64,000 nucleotides of DNA from Sulfoacidibacillus ferrooxidans. Its GTDB lineage: Bacteria; Bacillota; Bacilli; Alicyclobacillales; SLC66. The translations under genes were made by a program, and so were the position numbers. Each line of letters begins with the position of its first letter. Position 1 is the stretch's first letter. Below, piece after piece: positions 46,432 through 55,320 of the stretch. Location of the stretch: assembly GCF_022606465.1 (NCBI RefSeq), contig NZ_JALBUF010000004.1, positions 1 through 64,000 on the forward strand. Reading direction: 5' to 3'. The notes under the pieces are model-generated. The model was not told the origin of the DNA. It was given only the letters and a program-made list of their open reading frames with translations, and searched no databases.

Positions 46432-46473
46432 ATGAAAATAAAGAAGCGGCAGACCAATTACATTGGTCTGCCG
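46432..46473 (-). terminator. Terminator overlapping the end of the gene at 46458
   Basis: On the minus strand CGGCAGACCAAT and ATTGGTCTGCCG form a perfect 12-bp stem with a 3-nt loop, followed by CTTCTTTATTTTC. The left arm is the last coding codons (GRPM) and the stop codon lies in the loop. Confidence 0.8.
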
Positions 46474-47276
46474 TTTGGTGGCATGCCATAAGGAGGCGGA
46501 GCTACAGGCGATCCTGAACCAGGAGGGGCACCGTAGGGGAATCCTTGTGGAGGATATGGTACACGAGATACTTGTGTCGCTGATTGTTGCGTTGTATTCG
46601 CTGAGGGTGCAGGTAATGCAGGAGCAGGCGTCTCACTAACAGGCGTTATTTCAGATGAGTCAGCAGACTTAGATTCGTCTGATGCACTGTCATTGCCGCC
46701 AAGCTTTTTAAATACAGTGTTGCCAAGTGGTGAATTCATGAGCGCCATCAGAATGCTTGTCAGATCTCCAGTGCTAAGATTCTTACCCTTTGTTTCTGAT
46801 AATTTCTTTAGCACTCCAGATTCCTGAAGTGAGTTGGCGGTAATGAATAAAGTGTCAAGTAAGTTGTCCGCTTGATGTACATACTTCGCTACTTGCTTTG
46901 ACCAACCACGTAATGTCGAAATTGTATTCATGGATTCTTTGAAATTCTTTGGCGAAAGCATGTCGCCTAGGCCATGTCCAACCGAGTCTGATGGAGTGCT
47001 TTTGGTGATAGCCTTAGAAGAAGCTGTCCGTTTCTTTCCAGATGCGTTTTTTTTACCGGCAGGTGCGTTCTTTTTGGCACCTGTCCCAGCGGCTTTTTGT
47101 TGCCCTGTACTGCGTGTACGTGGAGTTTGCGCCTTCATCAGTTGTAACTCACGTGTCAAAAGATCCCGTTCACGTGCATAAAATGGCGTTTGTGGATCTA
47201 GTTGTTGCAACTGATCTTGTAAACGATGTACTCGTTTTTCGTTGGTTTGTCGTTTTCCATTGGTTGTTTGTGTCAT
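46458..47276 (-). CDS. Unknown low-complexity protein with Pro/Gly-rich tail
   Basis: I do not recognise this 272-aa protein. In order: a coiled-coil-like N-terminus (KRVHRLQDQLQQLDPQ, about 15-50), a Lys/Ala/Thr/Gly-rich basic linker (about 50-95), a helical domain (about 105-190; TLRGWSKQVAKYVHQADNLLDT split), then an acidic and Pro/Gly/Tyr-rich tail (PYPPQGFPYGAPPGSG; PPPYGMPPNG). The tail recalls YqfQ/VrrA-like or spore-coat-associated proteins, but this is composition only. Starts at 47276 with no strong ribosome binding site noted. Confidence 0.75.
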   Translation of the reverse strand: MTQTTNGKRQTNEKRVHRLQDQLQQLDPQTPFYARERDLLTRELQLMKAQTPRTRSTGQQKAAGTGAKKNAPAGKKNASGKKRTASSKAITKSTPSDSVGHGLGDMLSPKNFKESMNTISTLRGWSKQVAKYVHQADNLLDTLFITANSLQESGVLKKLSETKGKNLSTGDLTSILMALMNSPLGNTVFKKLGGNDSASDESKSADSSEITPVSETPAPALPAPSANTTQQSATQVSRVPYPPQGFPYGAPPGSGSPVAPPPYGMPPNGRPM

Positions 47277-47344
47277 GAGTTACCCACCCCCATATCCATG
47301 ACATTCTGTCACATCATATGAAGGTGGGAATGGGATGGTGAGGA

Positions 47345-48541
47345 CTATTCTACTTGGTTAAAGAAGGTTTTCAAACGCTTGTTTGCAAGTTCTAATTGGG
47401 ATAATGAAGTGGCGTAAGATATACGGAAGTTATCTGGTGCACCAAATCCTGTTCCTGGAACCACAGCTATGTGGGCTTCAGTGAGTAAAAGCTCACAGAG
47501 GTGATCGACTGACTTGATTACACAGGAATCACCATGTGCACTGGTATATCTCTTTGATACGACCCCTGCAGCATTTGGGAAAACGTAAAATGCACCTTCA
47601 GGCTGTATGCACTGAATGCCATCAAATGAACTCATCATAGCTACAACAAAATCTCGACGTGCACGGTATTCTGTTACTGTTTGTAGGTTAAATGTACCGA
47701 GTGCACCGAGTGCCGCCCATTGTGATATGGAAGATGGATTGGCTGTTGTATGAGATTGCAAGCTAGACATTGCACGTACCAATTGTTCTGAAGCAGCAAC
47801 ATAGCCGACACGCCATCCGGTCATCGCAAATGTTTTTGAAAATCCATTGACTACAAAGGTGCGATCACGCATACCAGGAAGACCTGCGATGCTTTCGTGT
47901 GCCACTCCATAGGTGAGTTGTTCGTAAATCTCATCACTAATGACGTATAAATCATGTTTATTTAATATCTCTGCGAGTGCGTGTAATTCTGAGGACGTAT
48001 AAACTGCACCTGTTGGGTTGCTAGGTGAGTTAAGTAAGATTGCTTTTGTTTTAGGTGTAATAGCTTGTTCTAGTTGCGTGGGTGTAATCTTGAATTGGGT
48101 AGATTCATTGGTTACTAGAGGAACAGGTATGCCATCACAAAGCGCAATTTGTTCCGGGTAGCTCACCCAGTAGGGAGTGGGCAATAAGACTTCGTCAAGT
48201 GGATCAAGAATTGTCATAAAGATATTAAAAAGTGATTGTTTAGCACCAGTAGAAACAATGATTTCATTGGCAGTATATTGGAGATGGTTCTCTTCCAAAA
48301 GTTTTTTTGCGATAGCTTGACGGAGTTCCACGATGCCATTTACTGCCGTGTACTTTGTGAAATGTTTGGTTATCGCTGAGATTGCCGCAAGTGATGCTTG
48401 ATCTGGCGTATGAAAGTCAGGCTCACCTACACTGAGATTAATCACGTCCACGCCACTTGCAATGAGTTCCTTGGTCTTTGTATCAATCGATAGCGTAGCT
48501 GAAGGAGAAATGCTACGCGCGCGTTTTGATAAATTGAGCAT
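47345..48541 (-). CDS. Pyridoxal-phosphate aminotransferase (AspB/AspC type)
   Basis: A class I aminotransferase of the aspartate aminotransferase Igamma group. The 398-aa protein has the PLP lysine Lys236 in VNGFSKTFAMTGWRVGY, NSPSNPTGAVY, SDEIYEQL, and a C-terminal arginine in NFRISYATS. The most likely reaction is aspartate plus 2-oxoglutarate to oxaloacetate plus glutamate; specificity cannot be fixed by sequence reading. Single gene between unknown protein and pbpG-like gene. Confidence 0.9.
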   Translation of the reverse strand: MLNLSKRARSISPSATLSIDTKTKELIASGVDVINLSVGEPDFHTPDQASLAAISAITKHFTKYTAVNGIVELRQAIAKKLLEENHLQYTANEIIVSTGAKQSLFNIFMTILDPLDEVLLPTPYWVSYPEQIALCDGIPVPLVTNESTQFKITPTQLEQAITPKTKAILLNSPSNPTGAVYTSSELHALAEILNKHDLYVISDEIYEQLTYGVAHESIAGLPGMRDRTFVVNGFSKTFAMTGWRVGYVAASEQLVRAMSSLQSHTTANPSSISQWAALGALGTFNLQTVTEYRARRDFVVAMMSSFDGIQCIQPEGAFYVFPNAAGVVSKRYTSAHGDSCVIKSVDHLCELLLTEAHIAVVPGTGFGAPDNFRISYATSLSQLELANKRLKTFFNQVE

Positions 48542-48598
48542 ATTCTCTCACACCCTATGTCTAAATAGTTACGCTTTATTGTAGCATACACAAGACAC

Positions 48599-50662
48599 TT
48601 ACCTTCCTATGAGATGCCAAAAAGATTGAATCATTTGTTGCATGCGTTGTCCAATGCCGATAGTCGGCTCAGGGTGTAGCATACAGCTACTCAATGGCTC
48701 TGTATGAGCAGCAAAAAAGTCTTGTTCTACTATAGGGCATTGTGATGTTGCTCTTTGCCCCGTTTGTGGGTCGATTCCTACTTTACTTACCCCTGTAGGT
48801 TGAATAAAGGAACCTTGTGGATTCTCTGCAAATGCTGCCTTCATAACAGATGCAAAGATTGGAGCGGCTATGTGTGACTCGACAGAATTGATGGGGCGCA
48901 TATGGTCATAGCCTACCCAGACTGCACAGACAGTGTGTGGGGTATATCCAACAATCCAGGCATCTGTATCAGTTGTGCCTGTTTTAGCCGCGACAGTACC
49001 TGGAATCATGTGTTTTACACGATAACCAGTTCCTCCGGGTTGCATAACACTTTGTAGCATGTCAGTCATGATATAACAGGTGACCGGAGACTCTACAAGT
49101 AATTTAGATGGAGTGGCTCGTGCTAGATAGTGACCCGTTGGATCGGTAATTGCCGTGAAATAATGCGGTTGTACAAGATATCCCCCATTAGCAAAGACAG
49201 CATAAGCTCGCGCTAATTCATAGGCAGAGACAGGAAATACGCCTAGTGCGAGAGAAGGATAGGGATGCATATTGTCAGGTAAGCCAAACCGATTGGCGAC
49301 ATCGATCACTCGCTTGGGACCAACATGTAGATTTGTACTGACTGCAAATATATTGTCAGAGTGTGCAATGGCTTGTTTCATGTCAATTTGACCGTAAGAG
49401 TAGTCCTCAGCAAAATTGTGTACAGTGTATGCACGAGTGCCATCGTAGTGAAAGGTAGTCGGTGCACTTTTCATGTGCATAGCCACTGTGTATCCGTTAT
49501 CGAGTGCAGCAGTATAGACAAATGGTTTAAATACAGAACCAGGTTGTCGCATAGCATGAACGCGATCATATGGGCTTGCAGTGTAATTTTTTCCTCCAGT
49601 GTATGCTTTAATAGCTCCAGTCGTGGGATCCATGACGATTGCAGCTACCTGTAATCCACTTGTTGCAGGCATATCGCGTGAAATAGCCTGATCAAGTGCT
49701 TTTTGCAATGGGATATCAAGTGTCGATCGAATAGAGAGGCCACCGCGATAGAAAGCACCTTTTTGTACATGTAGCGTGTCTTGTGCAGCCGTTGCAGCTG
49801 CATCCATAAAATATGGAGCAAACACTTGTTCATGTGTGCGGTGTGCAAAATGGAGTGGAGCAATAAAAGCGGCGTGTGCTGCACGTTGCGTAAGATATCC
49901 AGCGCGCACCATGGCTTGTAGTACTTGCTTTTGACGCTCTTTTGCTGCGACTTCATCGATAAATGGAGAATAAATGCTAGGTCCTTTTGGTAATCCAGCG
50001 AGAAGTGTACATTGTGCAAGGTCTAATTGTGTAACGGATTTTCCGAAATACAGCTCTGCTGCAGCTTCGACACCCGTTGCTCCATCCCCGTAGTAAATGA
50101 CATTGAGATAGTCTGTTAAAATTTTTTGTTTAGAATAATGCCACTCTAGATCTACTGCATACAGTGCTTCTTGAAGCTTTCTCCATAGCGTGCGATCACT
50201 TGATAAAAATAAATTTTTAGCTAATTGCTGCGTAATTGTGGATCCGCCTTGCACGATATGTCTGGCGCTAAGATCAGCCAATAGCGCGCGCCCAATCCCT
50301 TTGAAATTTAATCCGCGATGGTGATAAAAGGAAGCATCTTCTACGGCAATGGTCGCTTCTTGTAAGGCTAATGGAATATCGCTTAGAGGGACTTCCATGC
50401 GCGCGGATTGGTCAGAAAGTTGTCCGATCACTTGACCATCTTGAGAAAGGATTTGAGAAGGAGCAACGAGTAATGACGGTAATGGCATGTGATGCAGAGT
50501 ATATCCGATACCTGTTCCAATGCCGATCGTGCCAAGAAAAGCATAGGAGATCATGCGAGTACCGTGAGTCCATGGTTTATGGTGTTGTGTCCACCATTTT
50601 TTAATAAGCTCTGGTTGATGTTCAATGGGTGGTCTTAGTAAGGCTTTTGGAGGTTTGCTCAC
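48599..50662 (-). CDS. pbpG: Class A penicillin-binding protein (PbpG/PBP1A-like)
   Basis: A bifunctional peptidoglycan synthase. The roughly 687-aa protein has one N-terminal membrane helix (SYAFLGTIGIGTGIGYTL), a glycosyltransferase 51 domain (VEDASFYHHRG; GGSTITQQLAKNLFL; IYYGDGATGVEAAA) and a transpeptidase domain with PGSVFKPF (active Ser), SDN and AAKTGTTDTDAW. Start GTG at 50662 behind GAGGGGGG; an in-frame ATG upstream is within the leader. Its place divergent from speE-speB is like B. subtilis pbpG, a sporulation-expressed PBP, which favours that name. Confidence 0.88.
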   Translation of the reverse strand: MSKPPKALLRPPIEHQPELIKKWWTQHHKPWTHGTRMISYAFLGTIGIGTGIGYTLHHMPLPSLLVAPSQILSQDGQVIGQLSDQSARMEVPLSDIPLALQEATIAVEDASFYHHRGLNFKGIGRALLADLSARHIVQGGSTITQQLAKNLFLSSDRTLWRKLQEALYAVDLEWHYSKQKILTDYLNVIYYGDGATGVEAAAELYFGKSVTQLDLAQCTLLAGLPKGPSIYSPFIDEVAAKERQKQVLQAMVRAGYLTQRAAHAAFIAPLHFAHRTHEQVFAPYFMDAAATAAQDTLHVQKGAFYRGGLSIRSTLDIPLQKALDQAISRDMPATSGLQVAAIVMDPTTGAIKAYTGGKNYTASPYDRVHAMRQPGSVFKPFVYTAALDNGYTVAMHMKSAPTTFHYDGTRAYTVHNFAEDYSYGQIDMKQAIAHSDNIFAVSTNLHVGPKRVIDVANRFGLPDNMHPYPSLALGVFPVSAYELARAYAVFANGGYLVQPHYFTAITDPTGHYLARATPSKLLVESPVTCYIMTDMLQSVMQPGGTGYRVKHMIPGTVAAKTGTTDTDAWIVGYTPHTVCAVWVGYDHMRPINSVESHIAAPIFASVMKAAFAENPQGSFIQPTGVSKVGIDPQTGQRATSQCPIVEQDFFAAHTEPLSSCMLHPEPTIGIGQRMQQMIQSFWHLIGR

Positions 50663-50751
50663 AGGTTTATTTCCCCCCTCAATGTATGTTACCAGTATCA
50701 CCCAAACACGACATGAGCAAACGGGGAAGAAATGAAGAGGATGTGACGTGT

Positions 50752-50782
50752 TTGTTTATTTTAGGTGCGTAAATGATATAAT
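50752..50782 (+). promoter_or_regulatory. speE-speB promoter (extended -10)
   Basis: TGATATAAT (TATAAT at 50777-50782) forms an extended -10; TTGTTT at 50752-50757 is a weak -35 at 19 nt. About 30 nt before speE. Confidence 0.65.
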
Positions 50783-50814
50783 ACGGACGGACTGTTTAAG
50801 GAGAGTGGAATGAG

Positions 50815-51645
50815 ATGGAACTATGGTTTACAGAAAAACAAACGGCTGATTATGGGATTACAGCTAAAATCACAAAAACATTACACACAGAACAAACGGA
50901 GTTTCAAGATCTTGCTGTAATTGATACCAATGAATGGGGTCGTATGCTCGTTTTAGATGGATGTGTAATGACGACGATTCGCGATGAATTTGTCTATCAT
51001 GAAATGATTTCGCACATTGCCTTGTCTGCACATCCAAACCCGCAAAAAGTACTAGTCGTGGGTGGTGGTGACGGCGGAGTCATGCGAGAGATCATCAAGC
51101 ATAAAACGGTACAAAAAGCAGTGCTTGCAGAGATTGACGGTCGTGTTATTGAACTCTCTAAACAATACTTGCCAGAAATTGCAGTTGCACTCACAGATCC
51201 ACGTATCGATGTGCGCGTAATCGATGGGATTGCGCATGTTAAAGAGCACAAACAGGAATATGATGTGATTATTGTCGACTCAACGGATCCTATTGGACCT
51301 GCTGTAGGCTTATTTGCAAAAGAGTTTTATGAAAATATTTACGCAGCACTTAAAGAAGATGGCATCTTTGTTGCGCAAAGTGAATCACCGTTTATGCACG
51401 GTGAACTCATCGGCCGTGTACAAAAAGATGTCTCCGCAATCTTTCCGATCACGCGGTTATATTTAGCATCGATCCCTACGTATCCAAGCGGTTTGTGGAG
51501 TTTTACTATCGGCTCTAAGCGTCATGATCCCCTACAGATTGCAGATGAACAGCGTGCAAGTGAACTGGTTACTCGCTATTACACACCTTCATTGCATCGT
51601 GCAGCGTTTACCTTGCCTGCATTTGTAGAGGAGTTGGTGAAGTAA
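50815..51645 (+). CDS. speE: Spermidine synthase (polyamine aminopropyltransferase)
   Basis: SpeE transfers an aminopropyl group from decarboxylated SAM to putrescine. The 276-aa protein has the N-terminal strand domain ([13 protein letters not shown]), the nucleotide motif [13 protein letters not shown], and the catalytic Asp region [20 protein letters not shown] at 50815. Overlaps speB by one base (TAATG), so both act in the same operon. Confidence 0.96.
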   Translation: MELWFTEKQTADYGITAKITKTLHTEQTEFQDLAVIDTNEWGRMLVLDGCVMTTIRDEFVYHEMISHIALSAHPNPQKVLVVGGGDGGVMREIIKHKTVQKAVLAEIDGRVIELSKQYLPEIAVALTDPRIDVRVIDGIAHVKEHKQEYDVIIVDSTDPIGPAVGLFAKEFYENIYAALKEDGIFVAQSESPFMHGELIGRVQKDVSAIFPITRLYLASIPTYPSGLWSFTIGSKRHDPLQIADEQRASELVTRYYTPSLHRAAFTLPAFVEELVK

Positions 51646-52529
51646 TGAAGGAGCGGTCACATAAAGATCCTTTTGACCCAGCCTACTCTGGCAATACGTT
51701 TATCGGTTCCATCGATACATACGATGCGGCACGGGCTGTCATTTATGGAATGCCAATGGATTGGACAACCTCTTTTCGACCAGGCACGCGTTTAGGACCA
51801 CAGCGGATTCGCGAGGTATCGATAGGGCTTGAAGAGTATAGCCCTTATGTAGATCGCCTGTTGGAGGATGTCTCTTATATTGATATGGGTGATATTCCAC
51901 TTCCGTTTGGGAATCCGATGCGCAGCATAGATATGATTGAACAGTATGTAGGAAAATGGATAGATGATGGGAAGATTCCATTTGGACTTGGCGGAGAGCA
52001 TTTAGTGACATTAGGTGCTGTGCGTGCAGTTTTTTCACGTGTACCCAATGTTCAACTCTTGCATTTTGATGCGCATACAGACTTGCGTGATGAATATGAG
52101 GGAGAGGCGATGTCGCACTCTGCTGTCATTAAAAGAATTGCAGAATTTCTCCCAACTAAAAACATCCATCAGTTTGGGATTCGTTCAGGTACACGTGAGG
52201 AGTTTGCCTACGGGAGGGCTCATACCAATTTCCATCCTTTTGATGTGCTTGAACCATTGCGGCAAAGCGTCGCTACTATCGGTAAAAAACCTTGTTATAT
52301 CACTATCGATATCGACGTGCTAGACCCAGCTTATGCGCCGGGAACAGGCACTGCTGAAGCAGGTGGTATTAGTTCAAAAGAACTGCTTGCAGCCATTCAT
52401 GCGATGGCTGATCTACAAGTTGTAGGGTTTGATTTAGTAGAAGTGGCACCCGCTTTAGACCCGACAGAACAGACGCAAATTGTTGCAGCCAAACTTTTAC
52501 GTGAAGCATTGCTTACCTTTGTCGAGTAG
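51645..52529 (+). CDS. speB: Agmatinase / ureohydrolase SpeB
   Basis: SpeB converts agmatine to putrescine and urea, giving the substrate of SpeE. The 294-aa protein has the binuclear Mn ligand motifs: GGEHLVTLG, HFDAHTDLRDEYEG, and DIDVLDPAYAPGTGTAEAGG. The gene is fused in an operon with speE, which supports agmatinase over arginase. Confidence 0.95.
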   Translation: MKERSHKDPFDPAYSGNTFIGSIDTYDAARAVIYGMPMDWTTSFRPGTRLGPQRIREVSIGLEEYSPYVDRLLEDVSYIDMGDIPLPFGNPMRSIDMIEQYVGKWIDDGKIPFGLGGEHLVTLGAVRAVFSRVPNVQLLHFDAHTDLRDEYEGEAMSHSAVIKRIAEFLPTKNIHQFGIRSGTREEFAYGRAHTNFHPFDVLEPLRQSVATIGKKPCYITIDIDVLDPAYAPGTGTAEAGGISSKELLAAIHAMADLQVVGFDLVEVAPALDPTEQTQIVAAKLLREALLTFVE

Positions 52530-52530
52530 G

Positions 52531-52959
52531 ATGAATGGTATGGGTGAACGAGGTTATATTCGCATTACATCTGATGCTGCAGGTGTTACAGAATGCGAGG
52601 CACTGATTGAAGAATTGGATTCACATGCAGGATATCGCGTCACATATAAAGAGATGCAAGAGGGTATGCAGGGGACGACAACGACTCTGCTTCTCGATGT
52701 GTCAGATCAAAGTATACCGACGATGCGTATGTCACGACATGGCGATGAAGTAGAGTCTTTGCAAGACTTTGTAGAAGGGAAGACAACAAAAGCATATTAC
52801 AAGGTCGCCAGTAGTGATCTTACATTTGCTATTGAAACCCATAGACTTTCCGTATTCGTTGTGGGGAATCGCGTAGAGGTGGATGTGGAAGCGGCTTTTC
52901 TCTTTTCAAATGAGCAGCCGCTTCCATTCATTGCGCGATTAGAGTGGGGGTTTCTATAA
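52531..52959 (+). CDS. DUF1934 family protein (YwiB-like)
   Basis: The roughly 142-aa protein has the calycin-like DUF1934 pattern: GYIRITSDAAG, YRVTYKEMQEGMQGTTTTLLLD (in parts), and VDVEAAFLFSNEQPLPFIARLEW. ATG at 52531 lies 1 nt after speB; ATG 52540 is possible. The open frame extends upstream into speB but that part is not family-like. The 3' end overlaps the convergent EcsC-like gene by 32 nt. Function unknown. Confidence 0.8.
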   Translation: MNGMGERGYIRITSDAAGVTECEALIEELDSHAGYRVTYKEMQEGMQGTTTTLLLDVSDQSIPTMRMSRHGDEVESLQDFVEGKTTKAYYKVASSDLTFAIETHRLSVFVVGNRVEVDVEAAFLFSNEQPLPFIARLEWGFL

Positions 52960-53884
52960 TGTGTTGTTGCGCATGTTCGAAATCTTCACCATACCGATCG
53001 ATGAAGTGTAGACGTTGAAAGTAGCGACGCGCTTGTATATAACTTGCGTGTGCGAGTGCTGAGTTCATGGACCCCTGTACTGCAGCACCTGCGATCGGTA
53101 TAAGAAGAGTGCCTTGCTGCTCCATGAGCGTAATCGCTAAACGAGTAGCGACCATGTCAAGCAATTGGCCGACAGCTGGAAGTGAAGTGGCAAGCAGTCG
53201 TATAGAAAATGGCTCACTAAGTGATTTTGTCAATGAAAATCCAGCTTGTCTCACGGCGAAGTGTGCACTGATCTTGGCAGTGATCAGATCAGCATCATTA
53301 GTAAATGGCGACATGGCGACGAGTAAATGGGGGAGATCCTCTGCATTGTGCAGAGAATAGCCGTAACTGTATCCTGTCTGTACTGCACTTTGCGCCATCA
53401 TACGAATCGTTACATAAAGATCTGCAAGAATAGTGGGTGCGATCAAAGCTTGAAGGCCTGGAACCATGCTAAAGATGGATGTGAGCATCCCTGCAGTAGC
53501 GCCTTGTGCGGTGACGGCAAGGCGCTTTGATGTGGCAAGGCGATGAGACGCATCATCTTTGACTTCAAGTGGTAGCATGCGGATCTCAACTGGTGTACAT
53601 GCAGAACTGCCGCTAATTTTTAATGCTCGTTCAACTCGAGTAAACTGGCTTGCTGTGCTCTCTTGATCGAGTACTGTGATGATAGCTTCACGTGCGGCTT
53701 TTGCAATTTTATCGGCTAGTTTCGGTTGATAGTGTTTGGTTAATCTACCTGCAACGTGCAGAAGTTGATTTGTATGTTTTGTGAATTGCTTCATAAACTG
53801 AACGGTGAACGGATCTGTAGAAGCTATCGACCACGAGGACAGTACCTCATCTTCATAGGGAGTCATGTGTGACATCCTCTCCAT
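52928..53884 (-). CDS. EcsC family protein
   Basis: A 318-aa protein of the EcsC family, named for the gene beside the EcsAB ABC transporter. It shows KLADKIAKAAREAI, a hydrophobic central part (SIFSMVPGLQALIAPTILADLYVTIRMM, in pieces) and IPIAGAAVQGSMNSALAHASYIQARRYF. Function unknown; possibly membrane-peripheral. Starts at 53884 (M1), 53875 (M4) or 53866 (M7) are possible. Its tail overlaps the DUF1934 gene on the other strand. Confidence 0.82.
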   Translation of the reverse strand: MERMSHMTPYEDEVLSSWSIASTDPFTVQFMKQFTKHTNQLLHVAGRLTKHYQPKLADKIAKAAREAIITVLDQESTASQFTRVERALKISGSSACTPVEIRMLPLEVKDDASHRLATSKRLAVTAQGATAGMLTSIFSMVPGLQALIAPTILADLYVTIRMMAQSAVQTGYSYGYSLHNAEDLPHLLVAMSPFTNDADLITAKISAHFAVRQAGFSLTKSLSEPFSIRLLATSLPAVGQLLDMVATRLAITLMEQQGTLLIPIAGAAVQGSMNSALAHASYIQARRYFQRLHFIDRYGEDFEHAQQHIIETPTLIAQ

Positions 53885-53944
53885 CCTCTTCTTTTATCTT
53901 AAGTAATAATTCGTGATCCAATCGCTATCTCCTGCTTTACGTCA

Positions 53945-53974
53945 TTGTCGGTTATTGGTAAAGTAAAGTATTAT
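53945..53974 (+). promoter_or_regulatory. Promoter of the HD-domain gene
   Basis: TTGTCG (53945-53950) and TATTAT (53969-53974), 18 nt apart, about 25 nt before the start codon. Confidence 0.55.
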
Positions 53975-54000
53975 ACGTCTTTTGTACGGGGAGACTTAGC

Positions 54001-55320
54001 GTGAAAAGTTTTCGCGATCCAGTACATAATTTGATTGTGTTTCAAGATGAAGACCAGATTGTCATCGATCTTATCAATACAAAAGAAATGCAGCGACTAC
54101 GCAGAATTCGTCAATTAGGACTTGGCAATATCGCTTATCCAGGAGCTGAGCATTCACGCTTTGTGCACTCACTTGGCGTTGCACACGTCATGCGGCGATT
54201 TTTAGATACGCTAAGAGAAGGGCGAGATCCGCTCACCAATAGACTGCAACGCGATCTGCAGGATCACAGATCTTTAGCACTTGCGTCGGCGCTCTTGCAT
54301 GATATTGGTCATGGGCCGTTTTCTCACGCATTAGAGAGCGTTACTCATGTGCGTCATGAACGTTTTACCATTGGGGTCGTTCTTTCACCCCATACAGAAG
54401 TTCATCAAGTGTTAGAGGCCGCGCAGACAGGTCTTTCGCAACAGGTAGCGAGTGTGATCGAGAGAACATTTGAACCCTCACGCGCGTTGGTGAAACTGTT
54501 ATCTAGTCAACTTGATATGGATCGGGTTGATTATCTATTGCGAGATGCGCTGATGACCGGCGCTGGATATGGAACATTTGATGTGGAATGGTTATTGCAT
54601 GCCATGCGCATTGGAGAAGTGGATGGCGAGCCAGAAGTAGGACTTGACTTAAAAAAGGGGCAAAGTATCGCAGAGGATTACATCATGTGCAGGTACTATA
54701 TGTACTTGCATGTCTACTTTCATAGAACCACTCGTGCCGCTGAAGTGATGGTTGAGAAACTCTTGCAACGGGCAAGTGAAATTCACGCAGTGATTCCCGG
54801 TTTTCATGCTCTAAATGCATTGCTAGAAGGTCGTTTACGCCCTGATGATGAGGCATCGCTTGCACTTTATTTACAGTTGGATGATGGAGTATTGTGGACG
54901 GCTATGCACATGTGGACTGAGCATGAAGATCCTATTTTGCGAGACTTTTCTCAGCGATTACTGCATCGCAAATTATTTCGTGCTGTGGACGTTCAATCAG
55001 AACAAGAAGCCAAAAAGTTAATGAAGAAAATGGAGAAGAAAGCAATAGTGTATGGCGTTTCCACAGATTATTATGCCATTTATGATACGGCCGCAAGTCA
55101 CGCCTACCACGATCCTTATATTGCACCTGTTGGTAAGAACGCCGCGGGGATGGGTGACGACCATACTCACTCGTCAGTTGGTGCCTCAGAATCAATTTAC
55201 TTGTTCGATGAGGTGGGGCGCCCGCATGAACTGGCAGACTCTTCGTTTATCGTGAGTGCTGTTCGCAATCGGAGTGTGAATGCTATGCGGGTGCTTTTCC
55301 CGGAGGAATGGTCCTTGTGA
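54001..55320 (+). CDS. HD-domain phosphohydrolase (YwfO-like, dGTPase family)
   Basis: The 439-aa protein has the dGTPase-like HD layout: FRDPVHNLI, GAEHSRFVHSLGVAHVM, the metal motif HDIGHGPFSHALE (His100-Asp101), and QLDMDRVDYLLRDALMTGAGYG. Homologues (YwfO in B. subtilis) are assigned as dNTP or nucleotide hydrolases. GTG at 54001 behind GGGGAG. Its stop overlaps the start of the activator gene (GTGA), so both may be co-expressed, although a link to lysine use is not known. Confidence 0.9.
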   Translation: MKSFRDPVHNLIVFQDEDQIVIDLINTKEMQRLRRIRQLGLGNIAYPGAEHSRFVHSLGVAHVMRRFLDTLREGRDPLTNRLQRDLQDHRSLALASALLHDIGHGPFSHALESVTHVRHERFTIGVVLSPHTEVHQVLEAAQTGLSQQVASVIERTFEPSRALVKLLSSQLDMDRVDYLLRDALMTGAGYGTFDVEWLLHAMRIGEVDGEPEVGLDLKKGQSIAEDYIMCRYYMYLHVYFHRTTRAAEVMVEKLLQRASEIHAVIPGFHALNALLEGRLRPDDEASLALYLQLDDGVLWTAMHMWTEHEDPILRDFSQRLLHRKLFRAVDVQSEQEAKKLMKKMEKKAIVYGVSTDYYAIYDTAASHAYHDPYIAPVGKNAAGMGDDHTHSSVGASESIYLFDEVGRPHELADSSFIVSAVRNRSVNAMRVLFPEEWSL

